Of a stretch of DNA of 64,000 nucleotides, positions 28,961 to 37,308 are shown piece by piece. Position numbers and translations under genes: made by a program. This DNA is from Ancylobacter defluvii (GTDB taxonomy: Bacteria; Pseudomonadota; Alphaproteobacteria; Rhizobiales; Xanthobacteraceae), in NCBI RefSeq assembly GCF_018390605.1, contig NZ_JAHBGD010000028.1, positions 62,001 through 126,000 of the forward strand, in the 5' to 3' direction. The notes under the pieces are model-generated. The model worked only from the letters and a program-made list of their open reading frames with translations, did no database searches and was not told where the DNA came from. How positions within the stretch are numbered: position 1 is the first letter of the stretch; each line of letters opens with the position of its first letter.

Positions 28961-29207
28961 GCCGCGGGACGGCCATTTTGCGAGCATGCCGGAATGAACC
29001 GCGGCGATCGCCGCCCCGGCGCCATGCCCCGTCCTTAACTGCCATTGATGCGGACGCTCCTGATTCACCGCGCGGCGAACATGCCCATGCTTGCCAGCCT
29101 AAGATACCGTCTTGTAGAGGCCCCCGGCGCCGGCTTCTGCACACTGGTGAACATTTCTCCCCCTACTGCGTTGCCTGTCTGTCGAAGGCGAACAGGGGTG
29201 GAGCGAT

Positions 29208-30011
29208 ATGGCGGCGACGGGCGCGACCAATATCCCGATCAACGGCACGGCGACCGGCAACAATCTTCTCGCGGCGGTGCGGGAGGTGGATTTTGCGCTG
29301 CTGCGCGGCCATCTGATGCGGCTGGAGCGTCCGGCCGGGGCGGTGCTCTACGAGCCGGGCGACGACGTGCGCACCGTCTATTTCCCCTGCGGCCCGACCC
29401 TCGTCTCCTTCATGGTGATGCTGGAGGATGGCCGTCCCGCCGAGGTCGGCATGGTCGGGCGCGAGGGAGCCGTCGGCGGCATCGTCAGCCAGGGCCGGCT
29501 GCCGGCCTATTGCCGGGCGCAGGTGCAGATCGGCGGGGCGCTGTTGCGCCTCGATAGCGCCGATCTCGAGCGCGCCAAGGAGCACTCGCTCAACCTGCGC
29601 CACCTCTTCTCTCGCTATGCCGATTGCCTGCTGGCGCAGATCTTCCAGTCGGTGGCCTGCAACGCCGCGCATTCCATCGAGCAGCGCACCGCCAAATGGC
29701 TGCTCGGTGCCATGGAACGCACCGGCGACGAGAATGTCCGCCTCACCCAGGAGCAACTCGCCGCCATGCTGGCGGTCGGCCGCTCCTATATTGGCCGGGT
29801 GCTGAATTCGCTGCGCGAAGCGGGTGCCGTCGATACCCGCCGCGGCCGGCTGGTGGTGAAGGACGCGACGCGGCTGCGGCAGATCAGCTGCGACTGTTCC
29901 GACGCGGTGCGCCGCCATTTCGACGAAGTGCTGAGCGGTGTCTATCCCAGCGGCGATCTCACCGGCCACGGCGTCGACATTGGCGCGCCGGCCGCGCCGC
30001 GCCGGACGTGA
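29208..30011 (+). CDS. Crp/Fnr-family transcriptional regulator
   Basis: A 267-residue regulator with a cyclic-nucleotide-binding-like beta barrel (about 25-140) and a C-terminal winged helix (LTQEQLAAMLAVGRSYIGRVLNSLREAG). The sensory part lacks the N-terminal cysteine cluster of Fnr and the classical cAMP-contacting residues, so the ligand cannot be named. Downstream of the DNA-binding domain there is a CDCSD stretch with two cysteines that is not usual. It is divergent from the sensor kinase, and the two might regulate one another; that is inference. Confidence 0.85.
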   Translation: MAATGATNIPINGTATGNNLLAAVREVDFALLRGHLMRLERPAGAVLYEPGDDVRTVYFPCGPTLVSFMVMLEDGRPAEVGMVGREGAVGGIVSQGRLPAYCRAQVQIGGALLRLDSADLERAKEHSLNLRHLFSRYADCLLAQIFQSVACNAAHSIEQRTAKWLLGAMERTGDENVRLTQEQLAAMLAVGRSYIGRVLNSLREAGAVDTRRGRLVVKDATRLRQISCDCSDAVRRHFDEVLSGVYPSGDLTGHGVDIGAPAAPRRT

Positions 30012-30178
30012 GAGCCGGCGCATCGCCGTCCTTTCGAAGCGTCCCGGTCGAGACCGTGCCCTGCCAGTCTCCGGCGGCTCTTGCCCGCGTCGCCGGCGCG
30101 CCTTACCTGTGCGGAACGGCCGGTCCGCCGGTCGAGTCGGTGCCCATACCGGCGTCCATGGTGCCGGGAGACGGCTGA

Positions 30179-31024
30179 ATGCCCATCGCTCTTCACGAAC
30201 AGCGCGCCGTTGCCCGGATCGACGGCGCCGATGCGGTGCACTTCCTCGACAATCTGCTCACCGCACGCACCCCGGCGCCGGGGGCGGCGCGCTATGCCGC
30301 GCTGCTGACCCCGCAGGGCAAGATCATCGCCGACATGTTCGTGCTCGGCGTCGAGGGCGGCTTCCGCCTCGATCTGCCCGCCGACCGCCTTGCCGATCTG
30401 CTCAAGCGCCTGACGCTTTACCGCCTGCGCGCCAAGGTGGAGATCGCGGCGCTGGAGGGTTGGCGCGTCGGTGTCGCCTGGGGCGATGCCGTGCCGCCCG
30501 CGGGTGCTACCGCCTTCACCGATCCGCGCCTGCCGGCGCTCGGCACCCGCTTCCTGCTCGCCCCCGATGTCGCCGTCGCCCTCGATGCCGACGAAGCGGC
30601 CTGGCAGGCGCACAGGGTGGCGCTCGGCGTGCCGGAAGGCGGGCGCGACTTCACCTATGCCGACGCCTTCCCGCATGAGGCGGATATGGACCAACTGCAC
30701 GGCATCGACTTCGACAAGGGCTGCTATGTCGGCCAGGAAATCGTCAGCCGCATGCAGCATCGCGGCACCGCGCGCACCCGCATCGTGCCTTTCGCCATTT
30801 GCGGCGAGCCGCCGGCACCCGGCACGCCGATCCTTGCCGGCGGCAAGACGCTCGGCACCGTCGGTTCCGGCGTCGAGGGGCGGCTGCTGGCGCTGATCCG
30901 CCTCGACCGCCTCGCCGAAGCACGCGAATCCGGGTTGGCCATCGAGGCGGACGGCGCGACGCTGGTGCCCGAGCGGCTCGAATGGGCGAGCTTCGCCATT
31001 CCCGGCGCCGGGAGCGCCGCCTGA
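30179..31024 (+). CDS. ygfZ: Folate-binding YgfZ/Caf17-like protein
   Basis: A 281-residue protein related to GcvT. The diagnostic motif KGCYVGQEIVSRM (near residues 180-192) contains the conserved Cys of the K-G-C-Y-x-G-Q-E signature. YgfZ proteins help maintain certain iron-sulfur enzymes, probably with tetrahydrofolate. It is the first of four genes overlapping by one to four bases (ygfZ, tag, HD hydrolase, Cys phosphatase), so they are very likely co-translated. The tag start overlaps its stop as TGATG. Confidence 0.93.
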   Translation: MPIALHEQRAVARIDGADAVHFLDNLLTARTPAPGAARYAALLTPQGKIIADMFVLGVEGGFRLDLPADRLADLLKRLTLYRLRAKVEIAALEGWRVGVAWGDAVPPAGATAFTDPRLPALGTRFLLAPDVAVALDADEAAWQAHRVALGVPEGGRDFTYADAFPHEADMDQLHGIDFDKGCYVGQEIVSRMQHRGTARTRIVPFAICGEPPAPGTPILAGGKTLGTVGSGVEGRLLALIRLDRLAEARESGLAIEADGATLVPERLEWASFAIPGAGSAA

Positions 31025-31632
31025 TGTCCCAGGACACCAATCCTCTGCACGCCGACGGCCGGCATCGCTGCCGGTGGTGCGGCACCGATCCGCTCTATGT
31101 CGCCTATCACGACGAGGAATGGGGCGTGCCGGAGCGCGACGACCGCGCCCTGTTCGAGAAGCTGATCCTCGACGGCTTCCAGGCCGGCCTCGCCTGGATC
31201 ACCATCCTGCGCAAGCGCGACGGCTTCCGCCGCGCCTTTGACGGCTTCGAACCGGAGATCATCGCCGGCTACGGGCCGGACAAGGTCGAGGCGCTGATGC
31301 AGGATGCCGGCATCGTGCGCAACCGCGCCAAGATCGAGGCCACCATCCGCTCCGCCCGCGTCTATCTCGATATCATGGGCAAGGGGCCGGGCTTCTCGGC
31401 ATGGCTCTGGGACATTAACGGCCCGACGCTGGACAATCGCCGCGAGGAGGGCGCGCCATCGCTCGTTACTTCGCCGGTGGCGCAGGCGATGTCGAAGGAG
31501 CTGAAAAGTCGTGGCTTCAACTTCGTCGGCCCGACCATCGTCTATGCCTTCATGCAGGCGGTGGGCATGGTGGACGACCACGACCTCACCTGCCACCGGC
31601 ACGGCGCACGCGAATTCGGGGGCCGGCGTTGA
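31024..31632 (+). CDS. tag: DNA-3-methyladenine glycosylase I
   Basis: A 202-residue Tag enzyme that removes 3-methyladenine from alkylated DNA. The zinc site is complete: RCRWCG and YHDEEWG near the N-terminus and HDLTCHRH near the C-terminus; FEKLILDGFQAGLAWITIL is the family core. The ATG shares one base with the ygfZ stop. The catalytic Glu is in YHDEEWG. Confidence 0.95.
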   Translation: MSQDTNPLHADGRHRCRWCGTDPLYVAYHDEEWGVPERDDRALFEKLILDGFQAGLAWITILRKRDGFRRAFDGFEPEIIAGYGPDKVEALMQDAGIVRNRAKIEATIRSARVYLDIMGKGPGFSAWLWDINGPTLDNRREEGAPSLVTSPVAQAMSKELKSRGFNFVGPTIVYAFMQAVGMVDDHDLTCHRHGAREFGGRR

Positions 31633-32276
31633 GCGCACCGCGCGCGCCGCGCGCCTGGCAGCGTATGCTCTCCGGCCGGCGGCTCGATCTGCTCGACCCC
31701 TCGCCGCTCGACATCGAGATCGAGGACATCGCCCACGGCCTTGCCCGCGTCGCCCGCTGGAACGGCCAGACCAGCGGCGAGCAGATCTTCTCCGTCGCCC
31801 AGCACTCGGTGCTGGTCGAACTGATCGCCCGCCGGCAGGCGGAGGTCGCCGGCGTCGAGCTCGACCGCCGCTGGCGCCTCGCCATGCTGCTGCACGACGC
31901 ACCGGAATATGTGGTCGGCGACATGATCAGCCCGTTCAAGGCGGTGCTGGGCGGCGACTATAAGGGCGTCGAGGCGCGCCTGCTGGCGGCGGTGAGCCTG
32001 CGCTTCGGCCTGCCGGCGCAGTGGCCGGCGGTGCTGGTGAAGAAGGTGAAGGCTGCCGACCGCGCCAGCGCCTTCCTGGAGGCCACCCGCCTCGCCGGCT
32101 TCAAGGTCGATGAAGCCAGGCGGTTCTTCGGCACGCCGTTTCCGCTCGACCCGGCCGTCGAGCGCGAGCATCTCTCGCCCTGGAGCGCGGGTGAAGCCAA
32201 GGCGCGTTTCCTCGCCCGTTTCACCGAGCTTGCCTCGATACCCTTGCACGACCCCTCGGCCGGAGGCCCGCCATGA
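31629..32276 (+). CDS. HD-domain phosphohydrolase (YfbR-like)
   Basis: A 215-residue HD-domain protein. His in SVAQHSVLV and the His-Asp in LLHDAPEYVVGDMISPFK form the metal site; the LHDAxE..GD.xxPxK pattern is that of YfbR-type 5'-deoxyribonucleotidases. The start is TTG at 31629 overlapping the tag stop (TTGA). The likely role is dephosphorylation of nucleoside monophosphates; substrate is inferred. Neighbouring tag and a phosphatase would suit nucleotide or DNA housekeeping. Confidence 0.8.
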   Translation: MSAPRAPRAWQRMLSGRRLDLLDPSPLDIEIEDIAHGLARVARWNGQTSGEQIFSVAQHSVLVELIARRQAEVAGVELDRRWRLAMLLHDAPEYVVGDMISPFKAVLGGDYKGVEARLLAAVSLRFGLPAQWPAVLVKKVKAADRASAFLEATRLAGFKVDEARRFFGTPFPLDPAVEREHLSPWSAGEAKARFLARFTELASIPLHDPSAGGPP

Positions 32277-32776
32277 TCCATGTCTGCCCGCTCTCGCGTC
32301 TCGAGGAGACGGTGACGCGAACCCGCGCCTCGCATGTGCTTACCGTGATCAATCTCGGCACGCCGGTCCCGCGTCCGGCCGCCATCCGCGCCGAGGACCA
32401 TCTTTTCATCGGCTTCAACGACATAGTGGAACCGCAGCAAGGGTTGATCCATCCGGCGGCGGAACATGTCGAGGCGATCCTCGGCTTCGCCCGCAGCTGG
32501 CCGCGCCAGGCGCCGCTGGTGGTGCACTGCTTTGCCGGCATCAGCCGCTCCACCGCCTCGGCCTTCATCGCCGCTTGTGCGCTCGCCCCCGAGCGCGACG
32601 AGGCGGCGATTGCCCGTGCCCTGCGCGCCGCCTCGCCCAGCGCCACCCCCAACGCGCTGCTGGTCTCGCTCGCCGATGCCGCGCTCGGCCGGCAGGGGCG
32701 GATGAGCGCGGCGATTGCCGGCATCGGCCGTGGCAGCGAGGCGATGCTGGGCGAGCCGTTCGAGATCGCCCTCTGA
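32273..32776 (+). CDS. Cysteine-based (tyrosine/dual-specificity-like) phosphatase
   Basis: A 167-residue protein with the P-loop HCFAGISRS (His85, Cys86, Arg92), an exact C-x5-R phosphatase signature. It lacks other hallmarks that would fix the subfamily; length and the LTVINLG opening recall bacterial dual-specificity-like phosphatases. Its ATG overlaps the HD-hydrolase stop (ATGA). Substrate may be protein or a small phosphate ester; unknown. Confidence 0.8.
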   Translation: MIHVCPLSRLEETVTRTRASHVLTVINLGTPVPRPAAIRAEDHLFIGFNDIVEPQQGLIHPAAEHVEAILGFARSWPRQAPLVVHCFAGISRSTASAFIAACALAPERDEAAIARALRAASPSATPNALLVSLADAALGRQGRMSAAIAGIGRGSEAMLGEPFEIAL

Positions 32777-32793
32777 TTGCTGATCACGCGGGC

Positions 32794-32823
32794 GGCCTTG
32801 GCCTTGAGGGCCTTGGCCTTGAA
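32794..32823. repeat. 15-nt tandem duplication after the phosphatase gene
   Basis: GGCCTTGGCCTTGAG is followed by GGCCTTGGCCTTGAA (14 of 15 identical); each unit itself repeats GGCCTT. It is intergenic. Confidence 0.8.
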
Positions 32824-33009
32824 GGTCCTGTCGTCGAGGGAACATGCTCCGGCCGCATTCTGCGGCTATTGAGCAACAGTCGCGGCTGAAAAGACACAGC
32901 CCGGCGAATTACCGAGCGCCGTTAACCCTTGTTCAAAACATGGGCAGACCATCGGGATCGTCGTGCTATGGTGAGTCGGGGCGCGGCCAGCACGCGCGGA
33001 GGTGCCAGT

Positions 33010-33282
33010 TTGTCCGAGATTACCGATCCGACCGCCATCGATCCCGCTGCCGAGCGGGCGCAGGAAGATGAGCGCCATGCCGCGCTCGCCTATCTCGATG
33101 AGGCGTGGAACGAGGCGGTCTATGACGGTCTCGACGAGGACTGTCTCGCCCAGGCGGCGCTGTTCACCGCCATCCGCTCGATGGTCGCCACCTATGGCGA
33201 GGACGCGGCTGCCGATTTCGCCGCCCGCCTCGCCGAGCGCATCCGTGCCGGCGAATACACGGTGCCGATGAACCGCCAGTGA
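33010..33282 (+). CDS. Small acidic protein of unknown function, TTG start
   Basis: A 90-residue helical protein (MSEITDPTAIDPAAERAQ onward) rich in Ala, Glu and Asp. I do not recognise a family with certainty. TTG at 33010 is the likely start: GGAGG lies seven bases before it, whereas the ATG at 32929 has no ribosome site. It is convergent with the acetyltransferase, the stops being 6 bp apart. Confidence 0.65.
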   Translation: MSEITDPTAIDPAAERAQEDERHAALAYLDEAWNEAVYDGLDEDCLAQAALFTAIRSMVATYGEDAAADFAARLAERIRAGEYTVPMNRQ

Positions 33283-33288
33283 TGCCCG

Positions 33289-33810
33289 TCAATCGGGCAG
33301 CGATGCCCGGCTGAGGATTTCCAGCCCGCCCACATCAGCCTCAAGCGTGGTCCAGTCGCGGCGGCGGTAGTATCCGGCGTTTTCCGGCAGCGCCGCGAGA
33401 TGGACCCGTCGATGGCCGAGGCGCAAGGCGAGGTGGCTCGCGGCCTCGACCAGCGCCGCGCCGATCCCGGCTCGCCGATGCGCCGGCTCCACCCACAACG
33501 CCGCCACCCAGGGCGACAGCGCCGGGCGCTGCTCCACGTCGCTGGCGATCAGCGAGACGGTGCCGAGGAAGTGCGCGTCGCGATGGGCCACCAGGGTGGT
33601 CGGTACCGGCTCGGTGCCGAGGCTTTCCTCCAGCCGCGCGCGCAGCGCATCCAGCGGCACGCCCTCGTCCTGCCACCAGGCACGCCAGACCCGATCGGCC
33701 ACGATGGGGGCGAAATGGAGAGCGGTGCGCAGATCGCAGATACTCACCCCGCCGGCCCCGGTCGGGACCATGGCCGGATTGCAAGCCTGGGTTTTCGCGC
33801 TGTTCGCCAT
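33289..33810 (-). CDS. GNAT-family N-acetyltransferase
   Basis: A protein of about 173 residues with the acetyl-CoA-binding signature VAALWVEPAHRRAGIGAALVEAA (the R/Q-x-x-G-x-G/A loop) and a C-terminal ALPENAGYYRRRDW that is typical of GNATs. The acceptor is unknown. The ATG at 33810 (MANSAKTQ) is chosen among three possible starts (33852, 33810, 33771). Confidence 0.8.
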   Translation of the reverse strand: MANSAKTQACNPAMVPTGAGGVSICDLRTALHFAPIVADRVWRAWWQDEGVPLDALRARLEESLGTEPVPTTLVAHRDAHFLGTVSLIASDVEQRPALSPWVAALWVEPAHRRAGIGAALVEAASHLALRLGHRRVHLAALPENAGYYRRRDWTTLEADVGGLEILSRASLPD

Positions 33811-33884
33811 CTCGCCTCGCGCTCCGGTCCTGCCGATCAGCGGCGGCGGCAAATGCGATCCGTGATCATCGGTCCGGAAACACC

Positions 33885-33913
33885 AAAAAGCGCGGCGACA
33901 TCGTCACCGCGCT
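33885..33913 (-). terminator. Rho-independent terminator of rpsU
   Basis: On the minus strand an 11-bp stem (AGCGCGGTGAC with GTCGCCGCGCT, one T-G pair, loop GAT) is followed by a T-run (33885-33889 as A on the + strand). A second C(TTCG)G-loop hairpin, GCCCC/GGGGC, lies at 33931-33943. Confidence 0.85.
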
Positions 33914-33948
33914 CATCGGATAGTCGACGAGCCCCGAAGGGGCCGCGA

Positions 33949-34188
33949 TCAGCGGCCGCCGATCGTCGGCTTTGGCTTGGACGGCAGCAGGCCTTCGCGC
34001 TGGGCGCGCTTGCGAGCCAGCTTGCGCGCGCGACGGATGGCCTCGGCCTCCTCGCGGGCACGCTTCTCGGAAGGCTTCTCGTAATGGCCGCGCAGCTTCA
34101 TCTCGCGGAAAATGCCTTCGCGCTGCATCTTCTTCTTGAGGGCCTTCAGGGCCTGATCGACATTGTTGTCCCGAACGAGAACCTGCAC
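33949..34188 (-). CDS. rpsU: 30S ribosomal protein S21
   Basis: A 79-residue basic protein; [29 protein letters not shown] is the S21 signature, followed by [25 protein letters not shown]. It sits at the 30S platform and helps initiation. It is monocistronic with a strong terminator. Confidence 0.97.
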   Translation of the reverse strand: MQVLVRDNNVDQALKALKKKMQREGIFREMKLRGHYEKPSEKRAREEAEAIRRARKLARKRAQREGLLPSKPKPTIGGR

Positions 34189-34387
34189 GTGTCTTCCTCT
34201 TCGTGCCTTCGCTATCGCGCATGCGTTGAATATCGGCGACCGGAGGCGGCATCCCGACTTTGGGCGGAAACCGCGCAGATCCGATCAAGGTGTGCGCACA
34301 TAGCAGACCCGTTCCGCCTTGTCCACATCCGGCGGTGGTCCGGCCGGGCGAATCCGCTTCCGGCCGGCGTCTTCACATCCAGCGGCC

Positions 34388-35011
34388 CTATTCGGCGCCG
34401 TGGATGATGATCACCTCGGCGTCGGCGGCGGCCTTACGGAAGCCGAGCGCGGCCTGGTACTCGGGCGAATGATAGGCGGCGACGGCGGTCGCGTAGTCTT
34501 TGAACGCCAATACCACATTGCGCGAGCGGGCGGGGCCGTGCACCGCCTCGTGCTTGCCGCCGCGCACCAGGAACCAGCCCTTCGAGCTCTCGATGGCGAT
34601 GGCATCGGCGGCGATATAGGGCTTGTAGCCCTCGGCATCGTGCACGTCGATGCGCATCACCCAATAGGCGGTGCCCGGCCCGGAGGCCGGCCCGTCGATC
34701 ACCCCCGCCGCCGGCTGGCTGCCCTCATATTCCTCGATGACGAGGTGCTCGCCATCGGAGGCGGCGAGCCGGTACTTGTAGGCGGCCTGGTATTCCGGCG
34801 AGTTGAAGCAGGCGAGCGCGGTCTCGTAATCCTTGAACTCGACGACCACGTTGCGCGCGCGGGCAACGCCCTCGGGCGCCTCGAACGCGCCGCCGCGCAC
34901 CAGGAAGCGGCCACCATAGGCGGCGATCGCCGCATCGGCGCCGGCGACATAGGGCTTGTAGGCTTCGGCGTCGTTCACGTCGATGCGGCTGATCCAGTAA
35001 CCCTTGGCCAT
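34388..35011 (-). CDS. Protein with two tandem DUF1330 domains
   Basis: A 207-residue protein made of two DUF1330 (dimeric alpha-beta barrel) units of about 95 residues. The first begins MAKGYWISRIDVNDAEAYKPY and the second TAYWVMRIDVHDAEGYKPY; both have GGRFLVRGG/KGWFLVRGG and FNSPEYQAAYKYR/YHSPEYQAALGFR. DUF1330 proteins are normally single-domain dimers of about 95 residues, so this fusion would be an internal pseudo-dimer. It is 28 bases after pyrF on the same strand. No function is established for the family. Confidence 0.85.
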   Translation of the reverse strand: MAKGYWISRIDVNDAEAYKPYVAGADAAIAAYGGRFLVRGGAFEAPEGVARARNVVVEFKDYETALACFNSPEYQAAYKYRLAASDGEHLVIEEYEGSQPAAGVIDGPASGPGTAYWVMRIDVHDAEGYKPYIAADAIAIESSKGWFLVRGGKHEAVHGPARSRNVVLAFKDYATAVAAYHSPEYQAALGFRKAAADAEVIIIHGAE

Positions 35012-35039
35012 GCTGTCGAAACCTTCCCGTTCGGAAAAT

Positions 35040-35768
35040 TCAGGCGGCCGCGAGCGCGGCGGCGATCTCGGCCTGTACGGCGCGGGCGGCGGCGGCCGGA
35101 TCGGGCGAGGCGATGATCGGCCGGCCGACCACCAGATGGTCGGCGCCGGCGCGGATGGCGGCGGCCGGCGTGGCGATGCGCTTCTGGTCGCCGGCGGCGG
35201 AGCCGGCCGGCCGTACGCCGGGCGTGACGATGGCGCGCTTCGGCCCCAGCACCCCGCGCACCATGGCAGCGTCGGTCGGAGCGCAGACAATGCCGTCGAT
35301 GCCGGTCTCGCGCGCCTGCTCCACGCGCCGGCGCACCGTTTCGTCGACGCCCGCGGCATAGCCGGCCTCGGCGAGGTCGGCCTCGTCATAGGAGGTCAGC
35401 ACGGTCACGGCGAGGATGCGCAACGGGCTGGCGCCCTTGCCTTCCATCGCCGCGCGCATGGTCTGCGGATAGGCATGCACGGTGAGGAAGCTGGCGCCCA
35501 TGCCGGCGACGCTCGCCACGCCGCGCGCCACGGTATTGCCGATGTCGTGCAGCTTGAAGTCGATGAAGACCTTCTTGCCCTCGCCGATCAGCTCGCGGGC
35601 GAAGCCGAGGCCGCCGGCAAACCCGAGCTCATAGCCGATCTTGTAGAAGCTGACGGTGTCACCGAGCTTCGAGACTACGTCCTCGGCCGCCCGCAGCGAG
35701 GGTAGGTCGAGAGCGACGATCAGCCGGTCGCGCGGATCGGCAACGGCAAGGCGCGCGGCGGGGCTCAT
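35040..35768 (-). CDS. pyrF: Orotidine 5'-phosphate decarboxylase
   Basis: A 242-residue TIM barrel that makes UMP from [14 protein letters not shown] holds the catalytic Lys-Asp array and GVRP plus VVGRPI the phosphate end. Length is normal. The downstream DUF1330 gene probably shares its transcript. Confidence 0.96.
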   Translation of the reverse strand: MSPAARLAVADPRDRLIVALDLPSLRAAEDVVSKLGDTVSFYKIGYELGFAGGLGFARELIGEGKKVFIDFKLHDIGNTVARGVASVAGMGASFLTVHAYPQTMRAAMEGKGASPLRILAVTVLTSYDEADLAEAGYAAGVDETVRRRVEQARETGIDGIVCAPTDAAMVRGVLGPKRAIVTPGVRPAGSAAGDQKRIATPAAAIRAGADHLVVGRPIIASPDPAAAARAVQAEIAAALAAA

Positions 35769-35814
35769 CGGCGGTCTCCGGTCGACTGGTCCTCAGGCTC
35801 CGCGCCGCGGCACG

Positions 35815-35862
35815 GTGGCTGCGGGCAGTGGCTGCGGGGCGGTGGCTTCGGCGCGGTGGCCT
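35815..35862. repeat. Degenerate 13-14-nt tandem repeat upstream of pyrF
   Basis: GTGGCT(gc/tc)GGG-type units start at 35815, 35828, 35842 and 35856, four in a row, just beyond the flavin reductase stop. Confidence 0.6.
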
Positions 35863-35866
35863 GGCG

Positions 35867-36463
35867 CTAGGCGCGCAGGCCTGCGCGCAGCGCCGACTGG
35901 TCGATAAGCGTGCGCAGCGTTCCGCGCAAGCGTTCGAGCTGACGATCGTCCTTGAAATCCCCGGCGTCGGTGAAAGCCTGGTGCGCGGCGGGCACCATCG
36001 CCTGCTCGGCGAGCACTAGCGCGCTCAGCCCGAGCGCCAGCACCTGGCGCAGCATCATCGCCGCGCGATAGCCGCCGAGCGCGCCGGGCGAGGTCGAGCC
36101 GATGGCGAAGACCGGCCCCTTGAAGGGGTCGTGCCCGCCGCCGCCCGGCGCGCCCTTGGCGCGGCTCGCCCAGTCGATGGCGTTCTTCAGCAGCGGCGAC
36201 ACGGAGGCATTGTATTCCGGCGTGGCGATGAACACCCCGTCGGCCAGCGCCAGCTGGTCGCGCAACTGCTCGGCGGCCTGCGGCACGCCTTCCTCGGCTT
36301 CGAGATCGGCGTCGTAGATCGGCAGCGGGTAGTCCTGGAGCGAGATCAGCACCGGCTCGGCGCCGAGCAAGGCAAGCTCCTTGGCGGCCACAGCCGCCAG
36401 ATTCGCCGAATAGGAGCCGGTGCGGATCGAGCCGGCGAAGGTGAGGATCTTGGGCGGGCGCAT
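35867..36463 (-). CDS. NAD(P)H-dependent FMN reductase
   Basis: A 198-residue flavodoxin-fold enzyme. GSIRTGSYSANLA (phosphate loop for FMN) and ATPEYNASVSPLLKNAIDWASR are diagnostic of the NADPH-dependent FMN reductase family (chromate/quinone reductase-like). It reduces FMN or quinones in the cytosol; the physiological acceptor is unknown. The ATG at 36463 is chosen because upstream residues are not family-like. Confidence 0.9.
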   Translation of the reverse strand: MRPPKILTFAGSIRTGSYSANLAAVAAKELALLGAEPVLISLQDYPLPIYDADLEAEEGVPQAAEQLRDQLALADGVFIATPEYNASVSPLLKNAIDWASRAKGAPGGGGHDPFKGPVFAIGSTSPGALGGYRAAMMLRQVLALGLSALVLAEQAMVPAAHQAFTDAGDFKDDRQLERLRGTLRTLIDQSALRAGLRA

Positions 36464-36542
36464 GGCTCTCTCCGCAGGGGCGTGTTGATGGCGGGCTGGG
36501 TGCGGGGAATGCCCCCGGCCGCTCCGCCGCCGGGGGCGGATG

Positions 36543-37142
36543 TCAGGCGGTGCGGGAACGATACACCCAGACGCGGGCCGGCGGCAGATTGGCCCAGATG
36601 CGCGGGCTGCGGTGGGAATCGAAGCGCTCGGGCTGCAACGGCACCGGCGACACCACCGCATAGGTGAACTGGATGAACGGCGCCTGCGGCCGCGACAAGT
36701 CGAAGGACTGGTCGAGCAGGCTGTAGCGTTCGGCCACTGGCCGGGTGAACAGCGGCAGCGAGGAGACCACCGCCGCCGCCGGCTTGTCGAGCGAGCCGTC
36801 AAGCGTCTTGCCGATGCCGTAGGCATCGCCGCGGATCACCGTCGCGCCGGGAAAGCGCGCCTTGAGCAGGTTGCAGAATTCCGGGTTGTACTCGATCAGC
36901 ACCAGCCGCTCCGGCGCCACGCCGCGGGCGATCAGCGCCGCCGTCACCGGCCCGGTGCCAGGCCCGAGCTCGATGACCGGGCCGTCCGCATCGGGGTCGA
37001 CATAGCCGGCCATGGTGCGCGCCAGCGCCCGGCCGGACGGCGACACCGCTCCGGTGCGTAGCGGATCCTGCAGCCAGGATTGGAGGAAGCGGACTTCGTC
37101 GGGACGTGCCTTTTGGCCGTCGGAGCAGGAACGATGCAGCAT
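36543..37142 (-). CDS. pmtA: PmtA-like phospholipid N-methyltransferase
   Basis: A 199-residue class I methyltransferase. GAVSPSGRALARTMAGYVDP and IELGPGTGPVT match phosphatidylethanolamine N-methyltransferase of the Rhodobacter/Sinorhizobium type, which methylates phosphatidylethanolamine toward phosphatidylcholine at the inner membrane; VSSLPLFT and IQFTYA are also typical. The ATG at 37142 (MLHRSCSDG) gives family length; a TTG at 37232 would add 30 unlikely residues. Confidence 0.8.
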   Translation of the reverse strand: MLHRSCSDGQKARPDEVRFLQSWLQDPLRTGAVSPSGRALARTMAGYVDPDADGPVIELGPGTGPVTAALIARGVAPERLVLIEYNPEFCNLLKARFPGATVIRGDAYGIGKTLDGSLDKPAAAVVSSLPLFTRPVAERYSLLDQSFDLSRPQAPFIQFTYAVVSPVPLQPERFDSHRSPRIWANLPPARVWVYRSRTA

Positions 37143-37308
37143 GCCACTTGGATTCCAGAGCGCCGAAACGGAACGGCCGTGAATGAAGGGGACGAAATGC
37201 AATCCTGGAAGACTATGCGCGCTATCGGGCAATGTTAAGTCACTGCGATGACGCGGGCGTTACATCGGCCGGAGGTTCCGGCCGCTGCCGATACGTCACG
37301 CGTCGACG

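Noticed and set aside
26768-29038. 756-codon + frame opposite the dihydroorotase-like and kinase genes
   Set aside because: Crosses two genes with clear domains on the other strand.
28961-29207. Fnr box (TTGAT-N4-ATCAA) between the kinase and Crp/Fnr genes
   Set aside because: Only one half, TTGAT, is seen; the second does not match.
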